The notes under the pieces are model-generated. The model was given only the letters and a program-made list of their open reading frames with translations, did not search any database and was not told the origin of the DNA. From JABFSC01 sp031389045 (GTDB lineage Bacteria; Desulfobacterota; Binatia; Bin18), in assembly GCA_031389045.1 (NCBI GenBank), contig JANMSE010000004.1, positions 1-29,224 on the forward strand: a DNA stretch of 29,224 bases, given 5' to 3'. Positions 15,382 to 23,457 of the stretch are shown one piece after another; within the stretch, counting starts at the first letter, position 1, and every line of letters starts with the position of its first letter. The position numbers and the translations under genes were made by a program.

Positions 15382-16602
15382 TTACTCCCCCACCGCCGCG
15401 ATCCCATCCCGCACGAGCGCGGCAATCGTCGCTTCGTCGTAGCCAATATCCCGTAACACCTCCGCTGTATGCGCCCCAAGCTCTGGGGCCGCCGTTGGGG
15501 TGCGTTTCGCGCCCGCGCTCGCGAAAATGGGACTGCTGACCGTTGTCAGCTTGCCATAACGCGGATCGTCCAGCTCAACAAACGCCCCAGAAGCGCGCAT
15601 TTGTGGGTCTTCCACGACCTCTTCGAGTTTCGGCAGCGGCGCCCATTTGATGTCTGCTTGTCTGAAGAGCACGCGCCATTCGGCGAGATCGCGCGATTCG
15701 AACTGCGACTGCAGAATCGCGAACAACGCGGACGCATTCTCTACTCTCGCTTTGGTGGTCACGAACAGGTCGTTCGTCGCCAGTTCCTCATATCCAAGTG
15801 CTCGGCAGAGATTAGGAAACTCTTTGTCAGGGTCGAGTAGCACAACCAGGAATGCCTTACGGTCACGACTCAAATATCCTGCTGTGAGTGGATTGGGCGG
15901 CGTACCATCGGCCCCGCGCTGGGGAAACTCCGCTTTGCAGAATTTGGCTTGGATGTCGCACGCATTCGCCCATGCGCCACTCGCCATCAGCGACGTGCCC
16001 ACCTTGAGCCCTCGTCCGGTGCGTTCGCGATGATACAAGCCCAACATGATCGAACCGAAGAGCGACACCGAAGTCGGGTGATCGCCCATCGCTGGTCGTG
16101 GGCCGGCGGGCGAGCCATCCAGACCGACAACGCTCATCATCAAGCCTGAACGTGCCCAATACGCCAACGCGTCGTAGCTCGGTGCGTCGGCATCCTCACC
16201 GGCGTCACCGTAACCCGTCAGATGCGCATAGATGAGCCGCTCATTTTCCGGTTGGAGATGCTCCCAGGTCAACTGGAATTTTTCGAGCAGCGGATGTTGA
16301 TAGTTGGTGACAAAGACATCGGCGGTTTTCACGAGGCGGATAAGCGCGTCTCGTCCTTGGGGGACACTGAGGTCGAGCGCGACACTCTTCTTATTGCGAC
16401 TCGTCAGAATCCACGCCCAGTTCACGTCCGCCTTGGCGAACCCTGGCAAATCAGCCATGAAGCGGTACAAGTCTCCACCTTGCGGGCGCTCGATCTTGAT
16501 GACCTCCGCGCCAAAATCCGACATGATCGTCGCGGACGCGGGCCCGGCGACGTAGGTGCCGCAGTCGATGACGCGCAGTCCCGAAAGAATTCCGTTTTGC
16601 AT
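15382..16602 (-). CDS. CaiB/BaiF family (type III) CoA-transferase
   Basis: A 406-residue family III CoA-transferase that moves CoA between a thioester and a carboxylic acid. The N-terminal motif is GLRVIDCGTYVAGP, followed by FGAEVIKIERPQGGD. LTSRNKKSVALDL and the catalytic aspartate region GPRPAMGDHPTSV (D174) match the formyl-CoA transferase fold. The length is normal for the family. ATG 16602 has AGGAG 7 nt upstream. The gene converges on the monooxygenase and precedes no close partner on its own strand. The acid substrate cannot be read from the sequence; a product of the adjacent oxygenase and esterase steps is a guess from position. Confidence 0.92.
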   Translation of the reverse strand: MQNGILSGLRVIDCGTYVAGPASATIMSDFGAEVIKIERPQGGDLYRFMADLPGFAKADVNWAWILTSRNKKSVALDLSVPQGRDALIRLVKTADVFVTNYQHPLLEKFQLTWEHLQPENERLIYAHLTGYGDAGEDADAPSYDALAYWARSGLMMSVVGLDGSPAGPRPAMGDHPTSVSLFGSIMLGLYHRERTGRGLKVGTSLMASGAWANACDIQAKFCKAEFPQRGADGTPPNPLTAGYLSRDRKAFLVVLLDPDKEFPNLCRALGYEELATNDLFVTTKARVENASALFAILQSQFESRDLAEWRVLFRQADIKWAPLPKLEEVVEDPQMRASGAFVELDDPRYGKLTTVSSPIFASAGAKRTPTAAPELGAHTAEVLRDIGYDEATIAALVRDGIAAVGE

Positions 16603-16626
16603 AATAAGGCTCCTCGTTTCTTAGCA

Positions 16627-16763
16627 GTCAGCTATCAGCTATCAGCTTTCAGCTATCAGCTTTCAGCAAAACGAGGATATCGACACGCTGCGTCCATGAC
16701 TCGTGTGAGAAGGAGAGCGAACTCTTCTGAATTGCTCCGTCTGGCTGAGTGCTGATCGCTGAC
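16627..16763. repeat. Heptanucleotide tandem array with a partial inverted copy
   Basis: Six consecutive 7-bp units close to WTCAGCT (GTCAGCT, ATCAGCT, ATCAGCT, TTCAGCT, ATCAGCT, TTCAGC) fill 16627-16667. Two related units in the opposite orientation (AGTGCTGATCGCTGAC on the plus strand) sit at 16748-16763. The element spans the gap between the CoA-transferase start and the end of the hydrolase gene. No ORF is supported in the roughly 80 nt between the arms. Confidence 0.8.
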
Positions 16764-16778
16764 CGCTTCTTCGCTATC

Positions 16779-17747
16779 TTACCGATGCAACATCCGCTTC
16801 AACGCCTGATCCCGATCCCCATTGAAACGCCGCGAGACCTCCGCGTTGGGCACGAACCCGTTGAAGCCATGAAAGGCACCGGGATACACATGCAGCTCGG
16901 TGGGGACGCCCGCCGCCAATAACCGCTGCGCGTAGGTGATGTTCTCGTCCAAGAACAGATCGTGATCACCCACCGGAATATACGCCGGAGCCAAGCCTTT
17001 TAGATCGGTTGCCCGTGAAGCGGCGGCATACGGCGACACATCTTTTCCGCCCGGCTCATAGCCAAGCAGCGCCCGCCAGCCCATCAAGTTATTCTCTCGC
17101 GTCCACACAAACGTATCGGGTGCGGTCGCGCTGGCTGGAGCGACGTTGCGGTCGTCGATCATCGGATAGATGAGCAGTTGAAACGCCAAGTCCACCTCAG
17201 CCCGATCACGAGTCAGCAACGCGAGTCCCGCCGCGAGACCTCCACCGGCACTCGCGCCACCGATGGCGATACGTGATTTGTTCACACCCAGTTCGGCACT
17301 GTGGGCCGCGAGCCACTTGAGCGCGGCATAACAATCCTCAACCGGTGCAGGGAAGGGGTGTTCCGGGGCAAGGCGATACTCGACCGATGCCACCACACAG
17401 TTCCCAACTTTCGCCAAATGCTTGGCTAACAAATCGTCCCGTTCGACACTGCCCAACACGTAGCCACCGCCATGAATCCACAGCAGCGCGGGCAACGTCG
17501 CGGGTCGATCGGCCGGCTGATAGACCCGCACGAAGACATCAGGAGCCCCGGCGGGACCAGGCACCTTTTTGTCCACGCTACTGACGCCCGCGATGGGCTG
17601 CGCCTTGGCCATTTGCGCCGCCGAGAGGTCGTCCATCATTTTGCGCGCGGCGGGAATATCGTGCAGGTTAATGCCCCCTTTGGTCGCCTTGTGCCAGGCT
17701 TCCAGTGGACCCGCCAGTTCTGGGTCTAACCGATTGTGCATAGTCAT
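16779..17747 (-). CDS. Alpha/beta hydrolase, hormone-sensitive-lipase-type esterase
   Basis: A 322-residue carboxylesterase of the HSL (family IV) type. The oxyanion-hole motif HGGG is at 92-95, the nucleophile Ser166 lies in GASAGGG, the acid is Asp263 in DHDLFLDE, and the base is His293 in AFHGFNGF, all in the correct order and spacing. No signal peptide is seen, so it is cytoplasmic. The start is clear: AAGGAGG stands 6 nt before ATG 17747. Such enzymes hydrolyse short to medium acyl esters and could open the ester made by the nearby Baeyer-Villiger-type enzyme. That link is positional only. Confidence 0.93.
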   Translation of the reverse strand: MTMHNRLDPELAGPLEAWHKATKGGINLHDIPAARKMMDDLSAAQMAKAQPIAGVSSVDKKVPGPAGAPDVFVRVYQPADRPATLPALLWIHGGGYVLGSVERDDLLAKHLAKVGNCVVASVEYRLAPEHPFPAPVEDCYAALKWLAAHSAELGVNKSRIAIGGASAGGGLAAGLALLTRDRAEVDLAFQLLIYPMIDDRNVAPASATAPDTFVWTRENNLMGWRALLGYEPGGKDVSPYAAASRATDLKGLAPAYIPVGDHDLFLDENITYAQRLLAAGVPTELHVYPGAFHGFNGFVPNAEVSRRFNGDRDQALKRMLHR

Positions 17748-17890
17748 GGTGTTCCTCCTTTTTTATCTTCTGATGAGCGCTACGTGCCCCGCACGATTTT
17801 CCCCGTCGTGCCGCCGTTTGTAGGGTGCTGAAATCCGCCGTTCCTCTTAGCATTATTCGGTATACGCGAGAAAGCTCGTCGTGTTCCTCG

Positions 17891-18319
17891 TTAGTTACTT
17901 CTTCGTCGAATGTGGATTTCCACAAAAACCGCGCCACTCCATAACGCGCGCTTGTAGGTCCACGGCCGCAACTTCTGGAATCCCTTCCTCGCCCGGTCAG
18001 GATCATCAACGATGGGAGTCGCCCAGCCCACCAGTTCCGTCCCCTGAATCAGCACGCGCACGGCCGCGCCGCCTTGCAGATGTTGCCACCAAGCGGAATC
18101 GCTGCCCACGTACACGGCATCGCCTTCGCGGAAGTAATCCACGGGAAACGTGATCGTCTCCACCGTGTCCCGCTTTTGCATGGTGATGAGCATCATGTGC
18201 CCACTCAGTAGCGCATGGCGTTCGGATCGGAGGACAGTTGGGACCAGGAGATGCGCCACCGCCAGGAGTCCAGCGATGCTCGCCAATGTCAGTACGATAA
18301 TCGCGAGGCGTTTCTTCAT
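17891..18319 (-). CDS. Membrane-anchored deazaflavin-dependent reductase-like (DDN/split-barrel) protein
   Basis: A 142-residue protein with one N-terminal helix (about 5-27) and then a small domain resembling the F420-dependent nitroreductase/quinone-reductase (DDN, DUF385) split barrel. The supporting pattern is FPVDYFREGDAVYVGSDS, then WWQHLQGGAAVRVLIQG, and finally PIVDDPDRARKGFQKL, the order seen in that family. The domain is short and the cofactor-contact residues are not certain by eye, so cofactor use (F420, FMN or none) is open. The helix would place it at the inner membrane. It lies 143 nt upstream of the esterase on the same strand, and nothing notable is visible in that gap. Confidence 0.6.
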   Translation of the reverse strand: MKKRLAIIVLTLASIAGLLAVAHLLVPTVLRSERHALLSGHMMLITMQKRDTVETITFPVDYFREGDAVYVGSDSAWWQHLQGGAAVRVLIQGTELVGWATPIVDDPDRARKGFQKLRPWTYKRALWSGAVFVEIHIRRRSN

Positions 18320-18351
18320 AGTGTCCGCTTTTTAGCAGCATTGCATTTGAC

Positions 18352-18555
18352 ATGGGAACGCCTCTTCCCCTACAACTCGCTGATTCGACGATGCAAAGGG
18401 CGATTGTGTCCACTATTCAGTTGACGCCCGATCTCGATTTGGGACGGATCAAGGAGACGCTTCAACGGTTCGCGGATGCGGGGTTTGATGATGCCGTGGT
18501 CTTAATCCGACCAGGAGGCCCGACTCCAGCGCAGGTGCGGGCGTTGGTTCGATAG
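18352..18555 (+). pseudogene. Possible remnant of an LLM-class oxidoreductase C-terminus
   Basis: A 67-codon open frame whose last 40 or so residues (DLGRIKETLQRFADAGFDDAVVL, split here only for description, followed by PGGPTPAQVRALV) look like the C-terminal helix-strand-helix of LLM/F420 oxidoreductases. That part of such proteins begins around a segment setting apart the next search of the barrel. No ribosome site precedes ATG 18352 and there is no room for the missing 250 or so residues, because the divergent gene begins at 18319. I read it as a truncated leftover; a genuine small protein is less likely. Confidence 0.35.
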
Positions 18556-18570
18556 GAGGGCCGAAGAATT

Positions 18571-18644
18571 TCTCACGCGGAGCCGCAGAGACGCGGAGGA
18601 AGACAGGACTGTTTTTCTCCGCGTCTTTGCGTCTCTGCGTGAGA
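18571..18644. repeat. 30-bp imperfect inverted repeat (CGCAGAGACGC type)
   Basis: Left arm 18571-18601 and right arm 18615-18644 are about 90% inverse-complementary, with a 13-nt spacer. Both are built on the motif TCTCACGC...GCAGAGACGC...GACGCGGAG. A further diverged single arm lies at 22233-22264, inside the end of another gene. It ends about 44 nt before the CocE-type hydrolase start. Confidence 0.85.
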
Positions 18645-18688
18645 TGAGTATGGTGAGCAGCGAATCTCATGCGAAGGAGAGCTAAGTC

Positions 18689-20488
18689 ATGCACGACATT
18701 GACGGCGCGCGGTGCTTGCAGGCGATGGTCCCCATGCGGGATGGCGTTCGGTTGAATACGTTTGTCTTTCTGCCCGACAGCGGTGGGCCACGCTATCCTG
18801 TCATCATGCAACGCACGCCCTACGGCATCACTTCCCCCGAAGGGCAGCACGTGACGGACCCCACCAAAGGCTGGTTGCCGGACCCTAAAGCTCCTCTGCG
18901 CGGATCACTCTTGCGCGGCTGGCACGAGATCGTGCGTCATGGCTATGCCGCTGTCTATCAGGATACGCGCGGTCGCTATGGCTCCGAAGGCGAGGACCAC
19001 GTCTATGGTGACGATGCCGCCGATGGCTATGACTCGCTCGCGTGGATCGCCAGCGAACCGTGGTCGAATCAACAGGTGGGACTGTCCGGCTCATCCGCCG
19101 GAGCGACCACCGCGCTGGCCGCCGCTTCGCAGTGCCATCCCAGTGTGCGGGCGTTTTTCGCGCAAGTCGGCGGGTCGAGTATCTATGATGATGTCGTCTA
19201 CGAAGGCCAATCCATCGAGATGGAACGGTTGTGGCTGTGGGTGGCCAGGAACATTCCTGGACTGTCGCAGTCACACCGCGAAGCCGTCATGCGCAAGCAT
19301 GGTCTGAACGCCGAGCAACTGGCTGCCGTCGCCACGTCGGCTAACGCGCGCTACCTGGCACTGGATGCCGCGCGCCAGGCCAATCCCCCGTTCATTGATT
19401 CCGCCGACTGGATGCACTTGCCGCTGCTTGGCTATCCCGACTGCTCGGTGTGGCAGCCCTACCTGGACGAAATCCTCAGCCATCCCGCGCCCGATGAGTT
19501 TCGCGCCCGTCATAACTTCCGCGCGACCATCAACGTGCCCGGATTTCATGTCACTACCTGGTTCGATATTTTCCAGACCAGCGTTGTCGCCGCTTTCACC
19601 GACATCCATGCCCGGGTCGGTAACCAGCGTCTATGGATTGGACCCAACGCTCACTACTTTGTCTACGAACGCCAGTTCTGGCCGCGCGATCCTTACTTTG
19701 AATGGTTCGACCACTGGCTCAAAGGGGTGCCCACCAAGATCATGGATGAGCCCGCTGTCTTCTATTCGCCCCGCTCCTGGGTCACGGACCCCAAGACCTA
19801 CGTGGCCAACGACTGGCGACACGCCGACCACTGGCCTCCACCAGGCACCGTCGAACAGCGACGCTATCTCACCGGTGACGGTCAGCTCAGCACGGCTGGC
19901 CCAAGTGGAGACACACGCAGTTATCTCTACGACCCCCGCCATCCGATTCCCACGCTTGGCGGGCGCAACATGTTGATTGAGGCCGGGCCACGCGATCAAC
20001 GCCCGGTGCAGGCGTTACCAAACTACGGGTTGATCTATCGGAGCGAGCTGCTCGACGAGTCGCTCACTATCGCCGGCGCGGTCTCCGTCACGCTGCGCAT
20101 GCAATCGAACTGTCGGGATACCGATTTCGTCGCCAAGTTGATCGAACTGCAACCGGATGGCAGTGCCTTGTTGCTGATGGATGGCGTCGTGCGGGCGATG
20201 TATCGCGATCCCGAAGCTGGACCACAGCACCTCACGCCAGAGCAGGTCTATGAGGTGAAGATTCATCTTGGTGACATTCATCACACCATCCCAGCGGGTA
20301 GCCGCCTGCAAGTGGATATTACCAGCAGCAACTTCCCCCGCCGTGCCCGCAACACCAACAGTGGCAACCCCATCCTGGCGAACGACACCGAGGCCGACAT
20401 CCACATCGCCACCAACGTCGTCCACCATAGTGAAGCGCACCCCTCGTTTATCGTGCTGCCCTGTCTTCCTTCGCGTCTCGGTGGATGA
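18689..20488 (+). CDS. CocE/NonD-type serine hydrolase (peptidase S15 family)
   Basis: A 599-residue alpha/beta hydrolase of the X-Pro dipeptidyl-peptidase S15/CocE family, whose members cleave esters, amides or acylated peptides. The N-terminal motif is MVPMRDGVRLNTFVFLP, then YPVIMQRTPYG. The nucleophile is Ser136 in GSSAG (134-138). A helical lid domain follows, with the segment GPNAHYFVYERQFWPRDP and WFDHWLKG. The C-terminal jelly-roll (about 400-585) includes GAVSVTLRMQSNCRDTDFVAKL and VDITSSNFPRRARNTN, the standard end of the family. No signal peptide is visible. AAGGAGAG lies 8 nt before ATG 18689. The substrate cannot be predicted. Confidence 0.92.
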   Translation: MHDIDGARCLQAMVPMRDGVRLNTFVFLPDSGGPRYPVIMQRTPYGITSPEGQHVTDPTKGWLPDPKAPLRGSLLRGWHEIVRHGYAAVYQDTRGRYGSEGEDHVYGDDAADGYDSLAWIASEPWSNQQVGLSGSSAGATTALAAASQCHPSVRAFFAQVGGSSIYDDVVYEGQSIEMERLWLWVARNIPGLSQSHREAVMRKHGLNAEQLAAVATSANARYLALDAARQANPPFIDSADWMHLPLLGYPDCSVWQPYLDEILSHPAPDEFRARHNFRATINVPGFHVTTWFDIFQTSVVAAFTDIHARVGNQRLWIGPNAHYFVYERQFWPRDPYFEWFDHWLKGVPTKIMDEPAVFYSPRSWVTDPKTYVANDWRHADHWPPPGTVEQRRYLTGDGQLSTAGPSGDTRSYLYDPRHPIPTLGGRNMLIEAGPRDQRPVQALPNYGLIYRSELLDESLTIAGAVSVTLRMQSNCRDTDFVAKLIELQPDGSALLLMDGVVRAMYRDPEAGPQHLTPEQVYEVKIHLGDIHHTIPAGSRLQVDITSSNFPRRARNTNSGNPILANDTEADIHIATNVVHHSEAHPSFIVLPCLPSRLGG

Positions 20489-20558
20489 CGTGACCCTATG
20501 CGTGATTGCACGGCTGTAGTAGAGTTCCGCGACAATTGCAGAGATCGGGAGGAGTCGT

Positions 20559-22133
20559 ATGCCGGATGAGAATATGTTTTCCGCGGCGGACCTGCGGGAG
20601 CTGGCGGAAAGAGGGATAGTCCCAGCAACGGCGCTGGCGCAAATCGCGACGTTCAGGGCGGGGGTGCCGTTCATTACCTTGCGGCGGCCATGTACTGTTG
20701 GTGATGGCATTCTGCATTTGTCGGATGCGGACCTCGCGCGTTACGGTGCGACCCACGCCCGCGCCGCGCGTCAGGGGCGCGTGATGAAGTTCGTGCCCGC
20801 CTCCGGGGCCGCGAGCCGGATGTTTCAGCTTTTGCTCGCGGTGCTGTATCGCGCTTCGAGCATGAGTGAGGAGCAGATCGCCACCGCCGCGGACTCGGGC
20901 GATCAAGAGTGTCTGGCCGCGCGCCAATTGGTCGAGAACCTGAAGCGCTTTGCTTTTTACGATGACCTGCGTGCCCTCATGGCAAGAGACGGCTTTGATG
21001 TGGACGATCTCATCGCTCGTCAGCACTGTCACGCGGTCCTCCGCTACCTGTTGACTGCCGATGGTCTAAACTACGCCAACCTCCCCAAGGCGCTCCTCAA
21101 GTTTCATCGGTATCGCGATCATGCGCGCACCTCCCTTGAAGAGCACCTGACCGAAGCCCTGGCGTATGCGCAAGGTGGCGAGGGGGTGGCGCGCTTGCAT
21201 CTCACGGTCTCACCTGAGCACCAACACGCCATTCGTGCCACCCTTGAAGAAGCCCGCCCGCGTTACGAGCAAAACGGGAAGCAGCTTGTGATCACCTTCT
21301 CGGAGCAGCAGCCATCTACCGACACCATCGCGGTTGATCTCGACAACAATCCGTTCCGTACCGCCGAGGGCACCCTGGTCTTCCGACCCGGCGGCCACGG
21401 TGCCCTGCTGGCCAACTTGCGGGACCTGGGGGGGGACATCGTCTTCCTCAAGAATATCGACAACGTCGTCCCGGACCGGTTGAAAGCGGAGACCTATCGG
21501 TATAAACAGGCGCTCGGTGGGTATCTGGTGGAACTGCAAGAGCGGATGTTTCGCTATGTCCATGCCCTCCGCCACGGCGAGGCCGACGAACGGCTGCTCG
21601 CCGAAGCGTTGGAGTTCGCCCACACCACCTTTGCTATTGTTCCCCCCACCGGGTTCCAGCAGGCGGCGTTCGCCGAAAAAGTGGCCTTCATGGTTGGCAA
21701 GCTGAACCGGCCCGTGCGGGTGTGTGGTGTGGTGAAGAATACCGGAGAACCGGGGGGCGGCCCTTTTTGGGTCACCCACTCCGATGGTGAGGTTTCGGCT
21801 CAGATTGTCGAGTCATCGCAAGTGGACCTCCACTCCCCGGAGCAGCAGACGATCTGGTCCCACGCCTCGCACTTTAACCCCGTGGATTTGGTGTGTGGGA
21901 TGCGGGATTATCAGGGGAAGCCGTTCACGCTCTCACAGTTCGTGGACCCACGCACCGGATTCATCGCGCGGAAGTCGAAAGACGGGAAGGAACTGAAAGC
22001 GCTCGAGTTGCCGGGTCTCTGGAATGGCGCGATGGCGTACTGGAATACCGTGTTCGTCGAGGTGCTAGCGATCACGTTCAACCCGGTCAAAACCCTCTTC
22101 GATCTCCTGCGACCAGAACATCAAGACCAGTGA
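20559..22133 (+). CDS. DUF4301-family protein with nucleotidyltransferase-like motifs
   Basis: A 524-residue cytoplasmic protein matching my memory of DUF4301 (KFVPASGAASRM). Read for motifs, it resembles sugar-nucleotide pyrophosphorylases: PASGAASRM at 80-88 in place of the GxGxR loop, LPKALLKFH at 175-183 like the PKxLLP segment, RPGGHGAL at 276-283 like the UDP-sugar pyrophosphorylase PGHG region, and FLKNIDNVVPD at 296-306 like the NIDN segment. The C-terminal half contains further well-ordered sequence, including RPVRVCGVVKNTGEPGGGPF. The activity assignment is inference. GGGAGGAG precedes ATG 20559 by about 5 nt. It follows the CocE-type gene by 70 nt and converges on the RNA methyltransferase gene. 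Confidence 0.8.
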   Translation: MPDENMFSAADLRELAERGIVPATALAQIATFRAGVPFITLRRPCTVGDGILHLSDADLARYGATHARAARQGRVMKFVPASGAASRMFQLLLAVLYRASSMSEEQIATAADSGDQECLAARQLVENLKRFAFYDDLRALMARDGFDVDDLIARQHCHAVLRYLLTADGLNYANLPKALLKFHRYRDHARTSLEEHLTEALAYAQGGEGVARLHLTVSPEHQHAIRATLEEARPRYEQNGKQLVITFSEQQPSTDTIAVDLDNNPFRTAEGTLVFRPGGHGALLANLRDLGGDIVFLKNIDNVVPDRLKAETYRYKQALGGYLVELQERMFRYVHALRHGEADERLLAEALEFAHTTFAIVPPTGFQQAAFAEKVAFMVGKLNRPVRVCGVVKNTGEPGGGPFWVTHSDGEVSAQIVESSQVDLHSPEQQTIWSHASHFNPVDLVCGMRDYQGKPFTLSQFVDPRTGFIARKSKDGKELKALELPGLWNGAMAYWNTVFVEVLAITFNPVKTLFDLLRPEHQDQ

Positions 22134-22141
22134 GCGAGGCA

Positions 22142-22226
22142 GTAGGCTGGGATGACCACGGGGAATCCCAGCGCGGGGAATCCCGTCCCCCCAGGCTGGA
22201 ATTCGCTCCGCTCATTATCAGCCTAC
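22142..22226. repeat. Intergenic element with GTAGGCTG terminal inverted repeats
   Basis: GTAGGCTG at 22142-22149 and its inverse CAGCCTAC at 22219-22226 bound an 85-bp stretch that also contains a direct repeat of GGGGAATCCC (about 22160-22169 and 22175-22184). It lies between converging genes and its right end supplies the stop codon of the RNA methyltransferase gene (22223-22225). Confidence 0.6.
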
Positions 22227-23431
22227 GAGCGGTCCTCCTCCGCGTCTCCGCGGCTCTGCGAGAGTGAAAGGTCGCGCGGCGGCTTCCGCATGGTCCCACT
22301 GACCATCTTGAACTCAAACAATCGACAATCGAGCGGCCCATTGAAAAGCGGGGTCCGACGGCTAGTGGCCAGCCCAATGAGTTTCGCCAGCCGCCAATCC
22401 GCCGTGAAAAAGTACGCCCGCCAGCCCGCGAAGTGTCGCTTGAGGAGGTCGCCGATCCGAGGATAGAGCGCGGTGAGCTGCTCTTGATCCCCCAGGCGCA
22501 CCCCATACGGGGGGTTCGCGATCATTACCCCCTCGCCAGTGGGTGGGGTGATGGTGAGGATGTCCGCCTGCTGAAGTGTCACCGCATCGCCCAATCCGGC
22601 GGCCTGAAGATTCGCCCGCGCCGCCTGGATCGCCGATCCATGCAGGTCACTGCCGTACAGCGCACAGGCAGCCTGTGGCTTGATCTGAGCCTTCGCGGCT
22701 GCCGACACCGTCTGCCATGCCCGCGCGTCAAACCCACTGAGCTGCTCAAAGGCGAAATGTCGCCCCAGTCCCGGCGGCAGGTTGCGCGCGATGGCCGCCG
22801 CTTCTAGCAGAAACGTCCCACCCCCGCACATGGGATCAAGCAGGGCTTGCTGTGGGGTCCAGCCCGTCAGGTGCAGAATGCCCGCCGCGAGATTCTCCCG
22901 CACTGGCGCCTCGGTGTTGGCGGTACGATGCCCACGTTTGAACAGCGCCTCCCCGGAGGTGTCGACATAGAGCATCACACTTTGACGGTCCAGAAACGCA
23001 TCAACGCGGATGTCCGGTCGGTGGGTAGCCACATCGGGGCGCCGCCCGGTCGCCGTGCGGAAGCGATCACAGATCGCGTCCTTGATACGCAGGGTGACGA
23101 AGTCCAGGCTTTTCAGCGGGCAGTGCTGCGCGCTGACCTTGACCTTGATGGTACGGCTGACCGGAAACCAGGTATGCCAGGGCAACGCTTGCGCGGCGCG
23201 AAAAATATCGTGCTCGTCGCGGTAGTGGCCGTGAAAGACCCGCCACAGCACCCGGCTGGCGATGCGGCTGTGGAGATTGACGGCATAGCAGAGCGTGAAT
23301 GGACCAGTGAACGACACCCCACCAGGGAGGTCGTTCACGTTGCCCGCGCCCAACTGTTCCAGCTCGGTGCGGAGGATGGCTTCCAGTCCACGCGGGCAGG
23401 GGGCGAAAAAGGTCTCGGTGCGCTGGCTCAT
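22223..23431 (-). CDS. THUMP-domain class I rRNA methyltransferase (RlmL/YcbY N-half-like)
   Basis: A 402-residue SAM-dependent RNA methyltransferase. It has a THUMP RNA-binding domain at about 40-160, a KRGHRTANTEAPVRENLAAG linker (positions 165-184), SAM motif I DPMCGGGTFLLEAA at 199-212, and the amino-methylase motif NPPYG at 306-310 with VRLGD. This matches the N-terminal 23S rRNA m2G-2445 methylase half of RlmL or the single-domain homologues outside gammaproteobacteria. The natural family ending (CRLFEFKMVSGTM) is reached at about 381. The last 20 or so residues (PRDLSLSQSRGDAEEDRS) are the translation of a dispersed intergenic repeat. It follows the ProQ-domain gene by 26 nt. Confidence 0.9.
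   Translation of the reverse strand: MSQRTETFFAPCPRGLEAILRTELEQLGAGNVNDLPGGVSFTGPFTLCYAVNLHSRIASRVLWRVFHGHYRDEHDIFRAAQALPWHTWFPVSRTIKVKVSAQHCPLKSLDFVTLRIKDAICDRFRTATGRRPDVATHRPDIRVDAFLDRQSVMLYVDTSGEALFKRGHRTANTEAPVRENLAAGILHLTGWTPQQALLDPMCGGGTFLLEAAAIARNLPPGLGRHFAFEQLSGFDARAWQTVSAAAKAQIKPQAACALYGSDLHGSAIQAARANLQAAGLGDAVTLQQADILTITPPTGEGVMIANPPYGVRLGDQEQLTALYPRIGDLLKRHFAGWRAYFFTADWRLAKLIGLATSRRTPLFNGPLDCRLFEFKMVSGTMRKPPRDLSLSQSRGDAEEDRS
22233..22264. repeat. Diverged single arm of the CGCAGAGACGC-type repeat, inside a coding end
   Basis: The plus strand here (TCCTCCGCGTCTCCGCGGCT followed by CTGCGAGAG) aligns with the right arm of the inverted repeat at 18615-18644 with a handful of mismatches. 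On the minus strand it encodes the last residues of the RNA methyltransferase (SLSQSRGDAEED). Confidence 0.7.
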
Positions 23432-23457
23432 GACTCACTTGTCGCGGTCGGGTCTTG

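Noticed and set aside
16627..16667. CRISPR-like regular repeat
   Set aside because: The units are only 7 bp with no spacers, and no cas gene is present in the window.
20015..20710. 231-codon minus-strand frame opposite the CocE-type gene
   Set aside because: It spans the end of one well-supported gene and the start of the next, has no ribosome site and shows no recognisable motif.
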